This document shows, in pieces, positions 36,109-44,357 of a stretch of DNA of 64,000 nt. The stretch is taken from NCBI RefSeq assembly GCF_014852585.1, contig NZ_JACVBX010000002.1:620001-684000 (forward strand), read 5' to 3'. The position numbers and the translations under genes were made by a program. The stretch is from Pseudomonas sp. PDM18. Lineage in GTDB: Bacteria > Pseudomonadota > Gammaproteobacteria > Pseudomonadales > Pseudomonadaceae. The notes below the pieces were generated by a model. That model saw only the letters and a list, made by a program, of their open reading frames with translations. It did not search any database and was not told the DNA's origin. Positions within the stretch are counted from its first letter, which is position 1. Each line of letters starts with the position of its first letter.

Positions 36109-37715
36109 GCAGGCTCCTCCACGTCGCGCAGCGGATGCGAGGCCAGCAGCCGGCGTGTGTAGTCATGTCGCGGGGCGCGCAATACCTGCTGCGCCTCCCC
36201 CAGCTCGACGATGTGCCCGCCCTGCATGACCGCGATGCGATCGCACAGGCGCGCGGCCACCTGCAGGTCATGGGTGATGAAGACCAGGCTCAGGCCCAGT
36301 TCGCGCTGGAGTTTTTCCAGCAGCTCCAGCACCTGCTGCTGCACCAGTGCATCCAGCGCCGACACGCATTCGTCGGCCACCAGCACCTTGGGCTGCAGGG
36401 CCAGCGCACGGGCGATGCCGATACGCTGCCGCTGGCCGCCAGAGAAGTCCCGTGGGTAGCGCTCAAAGGCAGCTTCCGGCAGACCGACCTGCTGCAGCAA
36501 CTCGCGCGCTCGGCGTTCCGCCTCGGCGGCGGAAACACCGTGGGCCAACGGTCCGGCCATGATCTGCCGACCGACACGCTGGCGCGGATTGAGCGAGGCG
36601 AACGGGTCCTGGAAGACCATCTGCACCTCTTGGCGCAGCGGGCGCAGTCGGCGCTGAGACACCGACGCGAGGTCCTGGCCGTGCAGCAGAATCTGCCCGC
36701 CGTCTGGGCGCAGCAGACGGACCAGCGCGCGGCCCAGGGTGGTCTTGCCAGAGCCGGACTCGCCGACTATGCCCAAGCACTCGCCCGGACGCAGGCTGAA
36801 CGAGGCGTCGGCCAAGGCGGTAACGCGGCGCCGGCGCCAGAAACTCTGGCGGCTGTCGTAGTGCTTGTGCAGGCCGCTCACTTCCAGCAAAGGCGCGGCG
36901 TCCGCCTCGAAACGGCGCGGGGCGCGTTGGCCGTGATTGAGCGCCGCCAGCAGTTGGCAAGTATAGGGATGTTGCGGGGCATCCAGTACCTGGCGCAGTG
37001 GGCCCTGCTCGACGGCGCGGCCCTTCTCCATTACCAGCACGCGGTCGGCGATGGCCTCCACCACAGCGAAGTCGTGGGTGATCAGCAGTACCGCCATGCC
37101 CTTCTCGCGGCGGATGCGCCGCAGCAATTCGAGGACCTGCGCCTGGGTGCTGACGTCCAGCGCCGAGGTCGGTTCGTCGGCGATCAGCAGCGCCGGCTCC
37201 AGCGCCAGGGCGATGGCGATCACCACCCGCTGGCGCTGGCCGCCGGAGAGCTGGAAGGGATAGCTGTGATAGAGGCTTTGCGGCTCCGGCAGGCCGACGT
37301 ATCCGAGCAGGTCGAGCACCCGCTCGCGGCGCTTCGCCGCTGAGGTCACCCCGTGGGCACGCAGGCTTTCATCGATCTGCCGGCCAATGCTCATAAGCGG
37401 GTTGAGCGCGCTCATGGGTTCCTGGAAGATCATCGCAATGTCCTTGCCGCGCAGCTCGCGCATGCCCGCTTCACTGCGCCGGGCAAGGTCTTCGCCGCGA
37501 TAACGGATGCTGCCTTCCACCGGGTTCAGGTGCCCCGGCAGCAGGCGCAGGATGGCATTGGCGAGCATCGACTTGCCCGAGCCGGACTCACCGACCACGC
37601 AAAGCACTTCACCGGCCGCCAGGTCGACGGACAGGTCGCTGACCGCACTGGCACGGTCGCCGCCCGGCGGCAGGTCGATGCGCAGGTCACGCACCTCCAG
37701 CAGTTTCTCGCTCAT
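36105..37715 (-). CDS. Tandem ABC ATPase for peptide-type importer (DppD-DppF fusion)
   Basis: 536-aa protein with two complete ATPase domains. The first has VGESGSGKSM, LSGGQRQRVVIAIAL and [12 protein letters not shown]; the second has VGESGSGKTT, FSGGQRQRIGIARAL and VLVADECVSALD. One polypeptide replaces the usual DppD/DppF pair. The second Walker B carries Cys where Pro is usual (DECVSALD), a common variation in DppF-type domains. ATG 37715 with start/stop overlaps on both sides shows tight operon coupling. Confidence 0.9.
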   Translation of the reverse strand: MSEKLLEVRDLRIDLPPGGDRASAVSDLSVDLAAGEVLCVVGESGSGKSMLANAILRLLPGHLNPVEGSIRYRGEDLARRSEAGMRELRGKDIAMIFQEPMSALNPLMSIGRQIDESLRAHGVTSAAKRRERVLDLLGYVGLPEPQSLYHSYPFQLSGGQRQRVVIAIALALEPALLIADEPTSALDVSTQAQVLELLRRIRREKGMAVLLITHDFAVVEAIADRVLVMEKGRAVEQGPLRQVLDAPQHPYTCQLLAALNHGQRAPRRFEADAAPLLEVSGLHKHYDSRQSFWRRRRVTALADASFSLRPGECLGIVGESGSGKTTLGRALVRLLRPDGGQILLHGQDLASVSQRRLRPLRQEVQMVFQDPFASLNPRQRVGRQIMAGPLAHGVSAAEAERRARELLQQVGLPEAAFERYPRDFSGGQRQRIGIARALALQPKVLVADECVSALDALVQQQVLELLEKLQRELGLSLVFITHDLQVAARLCDRIAVMQGGHIVELGEAQQVLRAPRHDYTRRLLASHPLRDVEEPA

Positions 37716-38548
37716 GGGCGTCCTCCCTGGTTTCCAGGCGCCTGCACGGCTTCGCGCAGGGCTTCGCCGACACGCTGCACGGACAGCACCGTGAGCAGGA
37801 TCGCCACGCCCGGCAGCAGGCTCATCGAGGGTGCTTCGCGCAGCAGGTTGCGCGAGGCGTTGATCATGTAGCCCCAGCTCATCACCTCGGGATCGCCCAG
37901 GCCGAGGAAGGCCAGCGCGGCTTCGGTAAGGATCGCGGCGGCGAGAATGAAGGTCAGGCTCACCAGCAGTGGCGACAGCGCGTTGGGCAGGATCTGCACG
38001 AAGACGATGCGTGCCGGCCGCTGGCCAAGTACCAGCGCCGCCTGGACGAATTCGCGCTGACGCAGGCTCATGAATTCGCTGCGCACCAGCCGCGCCACCG
38101 GCGGCCAGGCTACGAGCGCCAGGGCCAGCACCACCGAGCCCACCGAAGGTTCCAGCAGCGCCACCAGCACCACCGCCAGAACGAGCTGCGGGATGATCTG
38201 GAAGCACTCGGCGACGCGCATCAGCAATTCGTCGATCCAACCGCCGAAATAGCCGGCGGTTGCGCCGATCAATAGTGCCGGCAACAGGGTCGCCAGCGTC
38301 GCCAGCAGCCCGACGGTCAGCGAGGTGCGGGCGCCGTAGAGGAGCCCGGTGGCGATGTCGCGGCCAAGCATGTCGGTGCCCAGCCAGTGGCTGGCATCGC
38401 TGAAGGGCGGGATCAGCGGCCGCGCCAGCATTTCCCAAGGAGAGGCCGAGCACAGCCAGGGCGCCAGGATGGCTGCCGCCGCCAGCAGGATCAGAAAACC
38501 GGCAGCGAGCAACGCCCCGGGGCGGTTAAACGCGCGGCGCAGGCTCAT
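37712..38548 (-). CDS. ABC transporter permease (DppC-like)
   Basis: 278-aa inner-membrane permease of the oligopeptide/nickel type: DppC-like N-terminal region with ASHWLGTDMLGRD, then the permease core with EFMSLRQREFVQAALVLG coupling loop. ATG 38548 overlaps the upstream stop (ATGA). It pairs with the DppB-like permease at 38545. Confidence 0.9.
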   Translation of the reverse strand: MSLRRAFNRPGALLAAGFLILLAAAAILAPWLCSASPWEMLARPLIPPFSDASHWLGTDMLGRDIATGLLYGARTSLTVGLLATLATLLPALLIGATAGYFGGWIDELLMRVAECFQIIPQLVLAVVLVALLEPSVGSVVLALALVAWPPVARLVRSEFMSLRQREFVQAALVLGQRPARIVFVQILPNALSPLLVSLTFILAAAILTEAALAFLGLGDPEVMSWGYMINASRNLLREAPSMSLLPGVAILLTVLSVQRVGEALREAVQAPGNQGGRP

Positions 38549-39537
38549 CGCGCCTCCCCCGCCGCGCCAATGCGCGGGTCCAGCAGGCGGCACAGCAGGT
38601 CAGTGAGGAAGTTGAACGCCACCACCAGGCAGGAGATCACCAGGAATACCCCCAGCAGCAACGCATAGTCGCGCTGGCTGAGCGCGTCGTAGAGCAGCCG
38701 GCCAATGCCCGGCCAGGCGTAGACCACCTCGATCAGCAGTGCGCCGCTGGCGAGCTGGCCCAGTTGCAGGCCGGCGAAGGTCACCACCGGCACCAGCGCA
38801 TTACGCAGCACGTGGGCGAGCAGGATGCGCCCTTCGCCCAGCCCCTTGGCGCGGGCCAGGCGCACGTGTTCCTGGGGCAGGATGTCGAGCATGGCGCTGC
38901 GGGTCAGGTGCACGTACATCGCCAGCGACAGGAAGCTCAGCGACAGGCATGGCAGCAGCAGGTGGCCGAGGCGATCCGCCCACCAGTCCCAGCCGCTCAG
39001 GTCCGCGCCAATGCTCTGCATGCCGAAGGCCGGTAGCCAGCCCAGCTGCACCGAGAACAGCAGCACCAGCAACAGAGCCAGCCAGAACGGCGGCGTGGCG
39101 AACAGCACCCAGACGGCGCGGCCAATGAAGCGGTCGAGGCGGCCACTGCCCTGCTGGCTGCGTGCAGCCAACACACCAAGAGCGACGCCCAAGGTCAGTG
39201 ACACGGCGAAGGCCGAACCCATCAGCAGCAACGTCGCCGGCAGACGCTCGGCGATCAGGTGCCAGACGCTTTCCTGGTTGCGGTAGGAGTAGCCCAGGTC
39301 GAGGTGGGCAATCTGCGCAAGGTAGCGCCACAGTTGCACGGGCAGCGGCAGATCGAGGCCCATCTCGCCGCGCAGCCGGGCGATGTAGTCGGCGTCATCG
39401 CTGCCCGCCTCGCCCGCCATCAGCAGCGCGGGGTCGCCCGGTGCAAGGCGCAGCAGCAGGAAGGCGCCGACCAGCACCGCGACTATCAGGGCCAGTGCGC
39501 GCCCCAGGCGCGCACTGGCGTACAGCAGCACATTCAT
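38545..39537 (-). CDS. ABC transporter permease (DppB-like)
   Basis: 330-aa permease of the oligopeptide importer class. The N-terminal RLGRALALIVAVLVGAFLLLRLAPGDP opening and DILPQEHVRLARAKGL coupling loop are family hallmarks. The start overlaps the stop of the binding-protein gene (ATGA at 39534-39537). Confidence 0.9.
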   Translation of the reverse strand: MNVLLYASARLGRALALIVAVLVGAFLLLRLAPGDPALLMAGEAGSDDADYIARLRGEMGLDLPLPVQLWRYLAQIAHLDLGYSYRNQESVWHLIAERLPATLLLMGSAFAVSLTLGVALGVLAARSQQGSGRLDRFIGRAVWVLFATPPFWLALLLVLLFSVQLGWLPAFGMQSIGADLSGWDWWADRLGHLLLPCLSLSFLSLAMYVHLTRSAMLDILPQEHVRLARAKGLGEGRILLAHVLRNALVPVVTFAGLQLGQLASGALLIEVVYAWPGIGRLLYDALSQRDYALLLGVFLVISCLVVAFNFLTDLLCRLLDPRIGAAGEAR

Positions 39538-41138
39538 TGCTTGGCGGGCTCCAGGTAGACCTCGGCGTAGCTGTCGTTGAGGCTGGTGGCACTGCGGATC
39601 AGGTTGTGCACGCGCTGCTGGTAAAGGGTGGGGAAGCGCATCTCGGAGATCGGCGCGATCGGCAGGTCATCGTTGAGCTTGCGCTCCAACTCGCCATACA
39701 CGGCCTGGCGCTCCGGGCCCTCCGGTGTGTTGGCTACGCGTTGCCAGAGCGCGTCTGCGGCGGCGTCGCTGTAGCCGGTGATATTGGCGAAGGGCGAGGT
39801 CTTGAGGATGTAGTCGGTGCGATAGAGGTAGGCGGTGGTCAGATAGGGATCGCCGATCTGGAAGATGAAGTTGTAGGTCAGGTCGAAATCCCAGTCGCTG
39901 GCGCGCTGGTACCAGGTGGCGGCGTCCGAGGTCGCCACCTGCACCTTGATGCCCAGCGGCTGCAACGCCTGCTTGGTGTACTCGGCCAGGCGCTCCCAGG
40001 CGCCGCCCTTCTCGCCATTGAGCAGACGCACGCGCAGCTTGCTCACGTCCACGCCGGATTCGGCGACCAGCGCCTTGGCCCTGGCCGGGTCATAGCCGTA
40101 CTGCGGCAACTTCGGGTCATGGAAGGCGCCAAGGAACGGCCCGGTGGCCACGCGGCCGGTGCCGAAGAAGATGTTGTCGACGATGAACTGGCGGTTCAGC
40201 GAATAGAGGATCGCCTGGCGCACCCTGGGGTTGTCCAGGCCCGGCTTGCGGGTGTTGATCTGCAGGAAGGCCAGCCCTGGATACAGCTCGTATCCCTTCT
40301 CCGACGCCTCGACGCCCGGCAACTGAGAAAGGCGTTTGAGGTCGGCGAAATCGGCATCGCCGCTGCGCAGCACCTGCACCTCCCCGCGCTCGAAGGCAGC
40401 CGCGCGGGCTGCGGCGTCAGGAATGACGTGGTAGACGATGCCGTCCAGGTATGGCAGACCCTTGTGCCAGTAATCCGGGTTACGCGTCAGGCGGATGTAA
40501 GCGCCGCGTTTCCATTCCTGAAACACGAATGGCCCGGTGCCCACGGGCTTCAGGTTGTAGGGATTGCTGCGGTAGTCGGTACCGGCATACAGGTGTTTGG
40601 GCACGATGGGCCGCAGGCCGCTGCCCAGCGCCGAAAGCAGCGGCGAGAAGGGCTTCTTCAGCTGGAACACCACCTGGTCGGCGCCCTTGACCTGCACGCT
40701 TTGCACGTACTCTCCGAAGATGCTCGCCATGCGCTTGTCCACTTCCGGGTAGAAGTCCTGGAAGCTGAAAACCACGTCGTCGGCGCTGAAGGGCTGGCCG
40801 TCATGCCATTTCACGCCGGGCTGCAGAGCGAAGGTGTAGGTCAGGCCGTCCTGCGACACCGTCCAGCTGCGGGCCAGCACCGGCCGCGGCTTGAGGTCGG
40901 TGTCAAAGGTGATCAGCCCTTCGAGGATCTTGCCGCCGACATACTGGGTGGCGACGTGGCTGACCACCGCGTGGGACAGCGATGGCGGCTCGGGCTGCGC
41001 CACCAGGTCGAGCTGGCCGCCGCGGGTCGGCTCCGCCACGGCGGCGCCGGCCATGGCCAGGCCGGCCGCCAGCAGGCCGGCGAGCAGCCGGGCGTGTCGA
41101 GGACGTCGGGGCGCAAGGCGGAAGGTGGGACTGGACAT
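39534..41138 (-). CDS. ABC substrate-binding protein, family 5 (peptide/nickel/opine type)
   Basis: 534-aa periplasmic binding protein. Starting at ATG 41138 (AGGAG upstream) gives an arginine-rich signal ending AAVA near residue 35. The mature part carries family-5 landmarks: YTFALQPGVKWHDGQPFSADDV, GTGPFVFQEWKRG and NYTFN-like C-terminal strands. Family 5 binds oligopeptides, glutathione, opines or metals. It is the first gene of the leftward operon 41138-34062, reading from a near-consensus sigma-54 promoter 48 bp upstream. Substrate unknown, though downstream oxygenase and regulation point to an organosulfur compound. Confidence 0.9.
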   Translation of the reverse strand: MSSPTFRLAPRRPRHARLLAGLLAAGLAMAGAAVAEPTRGGQLDLVAQPEPPSLSHAVVSHVATQYVGGKILEGLITFDTDLKPRPVLARSWTVSQDGLTYTFALQPGVKWHDGQPFSADDVVFSFQDFYPEVDKRMASIFGEYVQSVQVKGADQVVFQLKKPFSPLLSALGSGLRPIVPKHLYAGTDYRSNPYNLKPVGTGPFVFQEWKRGAYIRLTRNPDYWHKGLPYLDGIVYHVIPDAAARAAAFERGEVQVLRSGDADFADLKRLSQLPGVEASEKGYELYPGLAFLQINTRKPGLDNPRVRQAILYSLNRQFIVDNIFFGTGRVATGPFLGAFHDPKLPQYGYDPARAKALVAESGVDVSKLRVRLLNGEKGGAWERLAEYTKQALQPLGIKVQVATSDAATWYQRASDWDFDLTYNFIFQIGDPYLTTAYLYRTDYILKTSPFANITGYSDAAADALWQRVANTPEGPERQAVYGELERKLNDDLPIAPISEMRFPTLYQQRVHNLIRSATSLNDSYAEVYLEPAKQ

Positions 41139-41185
41139 GGAGGCTCCTGCTGGATCACGCCGCGAATCGGCTTTGCAGGGACTTG

Positions 41186-41201
41186 AGCAAGCGCTGTGCC
41201 A
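41186..41201 (-). promoter_or_regulatory. Sigma-54 promoter for the peptide-type ABC operon
   Basis: On the minus strand TGGCACAGCGCTTGCT matches TGGCAC-N5-TTGCW fully, with invariant GG and GC ten bases apart. It lies 48 bp before the binding-protein start. Confidence 0.8.
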
Positions 41202-41384
41202 TGGCCCCGCAGCCCCGCCGCTGTGGGGTTCGCGGCGTTCGGGTGCAAGGCCGCTGGTGCAAATCACACAGTGAGGGCGGCGCATTGCCTGAAAAGCAGC
41301 ACTTCCTCCGTTGCGAGTGTTCATTCGCAGCGGAAGCGCGCGACGCCGGTCCTCCATGACGGAGCTGAAGGAGCGCAGGACGGC

Positions 41385-41409
41385 GGTTCGCGAGCAAGCT
41401 CGCTCCTAC
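41385..41409. repeat. REP element (Pseudomonas type)
   Basis: GCGAGCAAGCTCGC stem followed by TCCTAC, the usual form of Pseudomonas REPs, in the 41139-41527 intergenic region. Confidence 0.75.
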
Positions 41410-41477
41410 GCAGAGCGGGCGCTGCGGCGTATTGCGGCGAACGGGCGCAGGCCTTGGGCAAACCGAGCCTGCGCGAC

Positions 41478-41493
41478 TGGCACAGGCTTTGCG
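41478..41493 (+). promoter_or_regulatory. Sigma-54 promoter for the TPR gene
   Basis: TGGCACAGGCTTTGCG matches TGGCAC-N5-TTGC with correct -24/-12 spacing; it lies 35 bp before the ATG at 41528. Confidence 0.8.
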
Positions 41494-41527
41494 ACTAGGC
41501 TGAATCTTCTACTTGGAGCAGTAACGC

Positions 41528-42913
41528 ATGAGCCAGGACTATCTCGGCAACCCCATCGACAGCGAGCGCGAAGACACCCGCCAGGCCATCGATGACTTCA
41601 CCGGCGGCGTGCTCGCCTACCAGACCCGCGCGGAAAACATCCTCGCCGGCGCCGAAGCGGACCCGGCCTCGGTGCTGGCCAACGCCTTCGCCGGCCTGCT
41701 GATGATGTTCGCCGAATCGCCGCAGGCGCCCAGCCTGGCCGCGCGTTACCTGCAGCGGGCCTGGGCAGCGGGCCCCGGAATTCCCCGCGCCGAACGCTAC
41801 ACCGCGCTGCTCGCCGCCTGGAGCGCCGACGACCTGCCCGAGGCGTTGCGCCTGAGCGAACTGCTGCTCGATGAGCACCCGCGCGACCTGCTGGCGGCCA
41901 AGCTCAACCAGTACTTCGAGTTCAACCGCGGCAACTCGCCGGCCATGCTGCGCATCGCCTTGAAGGCCGTGAAAGGCGCGGAGGAAGTACCCCAGGCATA
42001 CGGCATGCTGGCCTTCGCCTACGAGCAGTGCCACCTACTGGAGGAAGCCGAAGCGGCAGCGCGCTATGCCCTGCACTTGCTGCCCGGCGAGCCCTGGGCG
42101 CAACACGCCCTCGCCCACGTGCTGCTGACACGCGGCCGCATTGAGGAAGGCACCCAGTTCCTCGAAGAAGCCAGCGCCGGCTGGCAGGGGCTCAACTCCT
42201 TCATGTACACCCACAACTGGTGGCACCTGGCGCTCTTCCACCTGGCGCGTGGCAATCAGCAGCGCGTGCTGGAAATCTACGACCGGCACGTATGGGGCAT
42301 CTTTCCCGAGTATTCCCAGGACCAGATCGGCGCCGTCTCGCTGCTGGCCCGCCTGGAGTTCGCCGGCATCGACGTCGGCCCGCGCTGGGAGGCGCTCTTG
42401 CCCTACCTGCGCGAACGCCGGGCAGATGTCGTGCAGCCGTTCCTCAGCCTGCAGTACCTTTACGGCTTGGCCCGCGCCGGTCAGGAAGAAGCCGGCGAGC
42501 TACTGGAGGCGCTGCGACAGCAGGCACGCCAGGCACCGGACTTCAGCCGCGCAGCTTGGGCAGAGGTGACCCTGCCCGCCGCCGAAGGCCTGTACGCCCA
42601 TGCCCGTGGCGAGTACGCACTGGCGGTGCGACGACTGGGCCAGGCTTTGCCGCGCCTGGGCGAGATCGGCGGCAGCCATGCCCAGCGCGACCTGTTCGCA
42701 CTGATCGAACTGGATGCGCAACTGCGCGCCGGGGAATGGCTGGCGGCGCAACAGGCGCTGGAACTGCGGCGCCGCTACGACGCCCAGGATGTGCCTGGCA
42801 ACCGCCATCTCGAGCGGGTCTATAGCGCCCTCGGCCTCCCCCAGGAAGCCGCTCGCGCGGCCCGCCGGGTGGCGCGAGTACTGGGCGAGAATCCGTACTT
42901 GCCCAGTCACTGA
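41528..42913 (+). CDS. TTC38-like tetratricopeptide repeat protein
   Basis: 461-aa soluble, Ala/Leu-rich helical protein with repeated TPR-type pairs (AQHALAHVLLTRGRIEEGTQFL) and the SFMYTHNWWHLALFHL segment characteristic of the TTC38 family, where a conserved His-Trp cluster lies in the middle of the protein. No signal peptide, so cytoplasmic. Its molecular role is unknown in any organism that I know. Transcription from its own sigma-54 promoter, divergent from the peptide-type importer, ties it to that system. Confidence 0.8.
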   Translation: MSQDYLGNPIDSEREDTRQAIDDFTGGVLAYQTRAENILAGAEADPASVLANAFAGLLMMFAESPQAPSLAARYLQRAWAAGPGIPRAERYTALLAAWSADDLPEALRLSELLLDEHPRDLLAAKLNQYFEFNRGNSPAMLRIALKAVKGAEEVPQAYGMLAFAYEQCHLLEEAEAAARYALHLLPGEPWAQHALAHVLLTRGRIEEGTQFLEEASAGWQGLNSFMYTHNWWHLALFHLARGNQQRVLEIYDRHVWGIFPEYSQDQIGAVSLLARLEFAGIDVGPRWEALLPYLRERRADVVQPFLSLQYLYGLARAGQEEAGELLEALRQQARQAPDFSRAAWAEVTLPAAEGLYAHARGEYALAVRRLGQALPRLGEIGGSHAQRDLFALIELDAQLRAGEWLAAQQALELRRRYDAQDVPGNRHLERVYSALGLPQEAARAARRVARVLGENPYLPSH

Positions 42914-42925
42914 GCGCCCGTGGGC

Positions 42926-42955
42926 GCGATCGCGGGCATTGCCCGTTCCTACAGG
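42926..42955. repeat. REP-like element
   Basis: CGGGCATTGCCCG stem followed by TTCCTACAGG, a typical Pseudomonas REP arm, between the convergent TPR and peptidase genes. It overlaps the last codons of the peptidase. Confidence 0.6.
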
Positions 42956-43944
42956 GAACGGGCCAGGTACACGCCACGGGCAATGGCCCGCGCCACGCAG
43001 TCGGCAGCCGCCGAGCCGATGCGCGACAGCTCCACCTGACGGCGCTGGCCATCCACCAGCTCGACATCGCCTGACGCCATGGCAAACAGGCTGTCGCCAT
43101 CGAATGGCAGGTGCGCCGGGCGCACCGCGCGGGCGATGCCATCCTGGGCCATGATCGCCAGGCGCTTGCACTCGGCGGTGGTCAGCCGTGCATTGCACGC
43201 CACCACCGCCAGCGTGGTGTTGGCCCCGGCCTGCAGGCGTCCCATGGAATCCAGCCGCGACAGCTCCGGCATTGGCTCGCTGCAATCCATCCGCTGCGCC
43301 GGCGCACGCCCGCCGAACTCGCCGCCCTGCTCCCAGGGCCAGGCCCAGAACGTCTCTCCGTCAGGCATGTAGACACTGCCGATGGGATTGGCCACCACCA
43401 GCGCGCCAACCACCAGGCCATCGCCCAGGTCCAGCGAGGCCGACCCCAGACCGCCAGGCAGCACGCCGGCCATGGCACCGCGCCCGGCGCCGACCGCGCC
43501 GAGGGCGAACTCCACATCCAGGTTGGCCAGCGCCTCACGGCCCAGTTCGCGGTACGGCGGGTCGATTCCCCATACCTTGTCGCCGCCATTGGCGAGGTCG
43601 TGCAGCACGGCCGCCGGCACGATGGGAATGGCCGGTGCGCCGGCCTTCAGGTGCAGGCCGATATCGCGTGCGGACAGCTCCGCGCTCACGCCATCCGCCG
43701 CGCCCAGGCCGAACACCGAGCCACCGGAAAACACCAGCGCATGCAGCTGCCCCACCATATTCTCCGGCTCCAGCGCGGCAGACTCCCGTCCGCCCGGGCC
43801 GCCGCCGCGAATATCAACGCTGGCGGTCCACACGCCATTCGGGCGCAGCACGGTGACGCCGGTGCGCACACGTTCATCGGTGGCGTGGCCGACCAACAGG
43901 CCGGGGATATCGGTGATCAGGTTGCGCGGGCCGGGTCTGGGCAT
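42949..43944 (-). CDS. P1 family peptidase (DmpA/BapA, S58)
   Basis: 331-aa N-terminal-nucleophile aminopeptidase of the DmpA/ornithine acetyltransferase fold. Opening NLITDIPGLLVGHATDE and SGGSVFGLGAADGV are typical; the self-cleavage/nucleophile region is AGANTTLAVVACNA, with Thr rather than the Ser of DmpA. Members cleave N-terminal beta- or D-amino acids from small peptides. No signal peptide, so cytoplasmic. Its own sigma-54 promoter and closeness to a peptide-type importer suggest that it trims an imported amide or peptide conjugate. Confidence 0.88.
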   Translation of the reverse strand: MPRPGPRNLITDIPGLLVGHATDERVRTGVTVLRPNGVWTASVDIRGGGPGGRESAALEPENMVGQLHALVFSGGSVFGLGAADGVSAELSARDIGLHLKAGAPAIPIVPAAVLHDLANGGDKVWGIDPPYRELGREALANLDVEFALGAVGAGRGAMAGVLPGGLGSASLDLGDGLVVGALVVANPIGSVYMPDGETFWAWPWEQGGEFGGRAPAQRMDCSEPMPELSRLDSMGRLQAGANTTLAVVACNARLTTAECKRLAIMAQDGIARAVRPAHLPFDGDSLFAMASGDVELVDGQRRQVELSRIGSAAADCVARAIARGVYLARSL

Positions 43945-43980
43945 GCGTCTCTCCAGGCAGATAAGGGAAAGCAGCGCCGG

Positions 43981-43996
43981 AGCAAGGCCTGTGCCA
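43981..43996 (-). promoter_or_regulatory. Sigma-54 promoter for the P1 peptidase
   Basis: On the minus strand TGGCACAGGCCTTGCT fits TGGCAC-N5-TTGCW exactly, 37 bp before the peptidase start. Confidence 0.8.
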
Positions 43997-44034
43997 GCGG
44001 ACTGCCAGACCTCCGGGACAGCCTGTATGCCTTG

Positions 44035-44050
44035 TGCTGCAAATGCAGCA
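44035..44050. promoter_or_regulatory. Candidate enhancer site 1 for sigma-54 activator
   Basis: TGCTGCAAATGCAGCA is an inverted repeat (TGCTGC/GCAGCA) between the two divergent sigma-54 promoters. It matches the site at 44115 at 14 of 16 positions. Confidence 0.55.
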
Positions 44051-44114
44051 TCGCGTCATCGTCCAATCCCGCCTCGCCCGTGGCTGGGAGAAAAGCAACA
44101 GCCTGGATCGGCGC

Positions 44115-44130
44115 TGCTGCAAACCCAGCA
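44115..44130. promoter_or_regulatory. Candidate enhancer site 2 for sigma-54 activator
   Basis: TGCTGCAAACCCAGCA, 80 bp from site 1 (near eight helical turns) and 53 bp before the sigma-54 promoter at 44183. Paired upstream sites are typical of sigma-54 activators such as SfnR. Confidence 0.55.
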
Positions 44131-44182
44131 GGGAATTTTCAGCGCCCCGTGCAAGCCCATGAAAAACAAGGCCTTTGCAGAC

Positions 44183-44198
44183 TGGCACAGCGCTTGCC
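44183..44198 (+). promoter_or_regulatory. Sigma-54 promoter for TonB receptor/monooxygenase operon
   Basis: TGGCACAGCGCTTGCC matches TGGCAC-N5-TTGC exactly. It lies 160 bp before the receptor start, leaving a long untranslated leader. Confidence 0.8.
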
Positions 44199-44357
44199 TT
44201 GTCAGCACCATGAGCTTGAGCCTGCCTTCCGACTGAACGCGACCAGTCCCTCCCAGCAACAAGCCGTTCGCCAACGCGGCCCCGATGCCGTCGACACGAT
44301 AACCCGCAGCGGCCACCCAGACGGGCGCCAGCCGGGAGCAAACCTTGGAGCGTAACC

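Larger units (their letters stand above)
41139..41527. other. Divergent regulatory region, 389 bp
   Basis: No gene. It holds two outward sigma-54 promoters, a REP element, and imperfect copies of the TGCTGCAAA-type motif at 41255-41270 and 41286-41301. CGTTGCGA/TCGCAGCG around 41309-41332 form an inverted repeat with one G-T pair. Confidence 0.6.
43945..44357. other. Divergent regulatory region, 413 bp
   Basis: No gene. Contains two outward sigma-54 promoters and two near-identical symmetric 16-mers listed separately. Confidence 0.6.
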
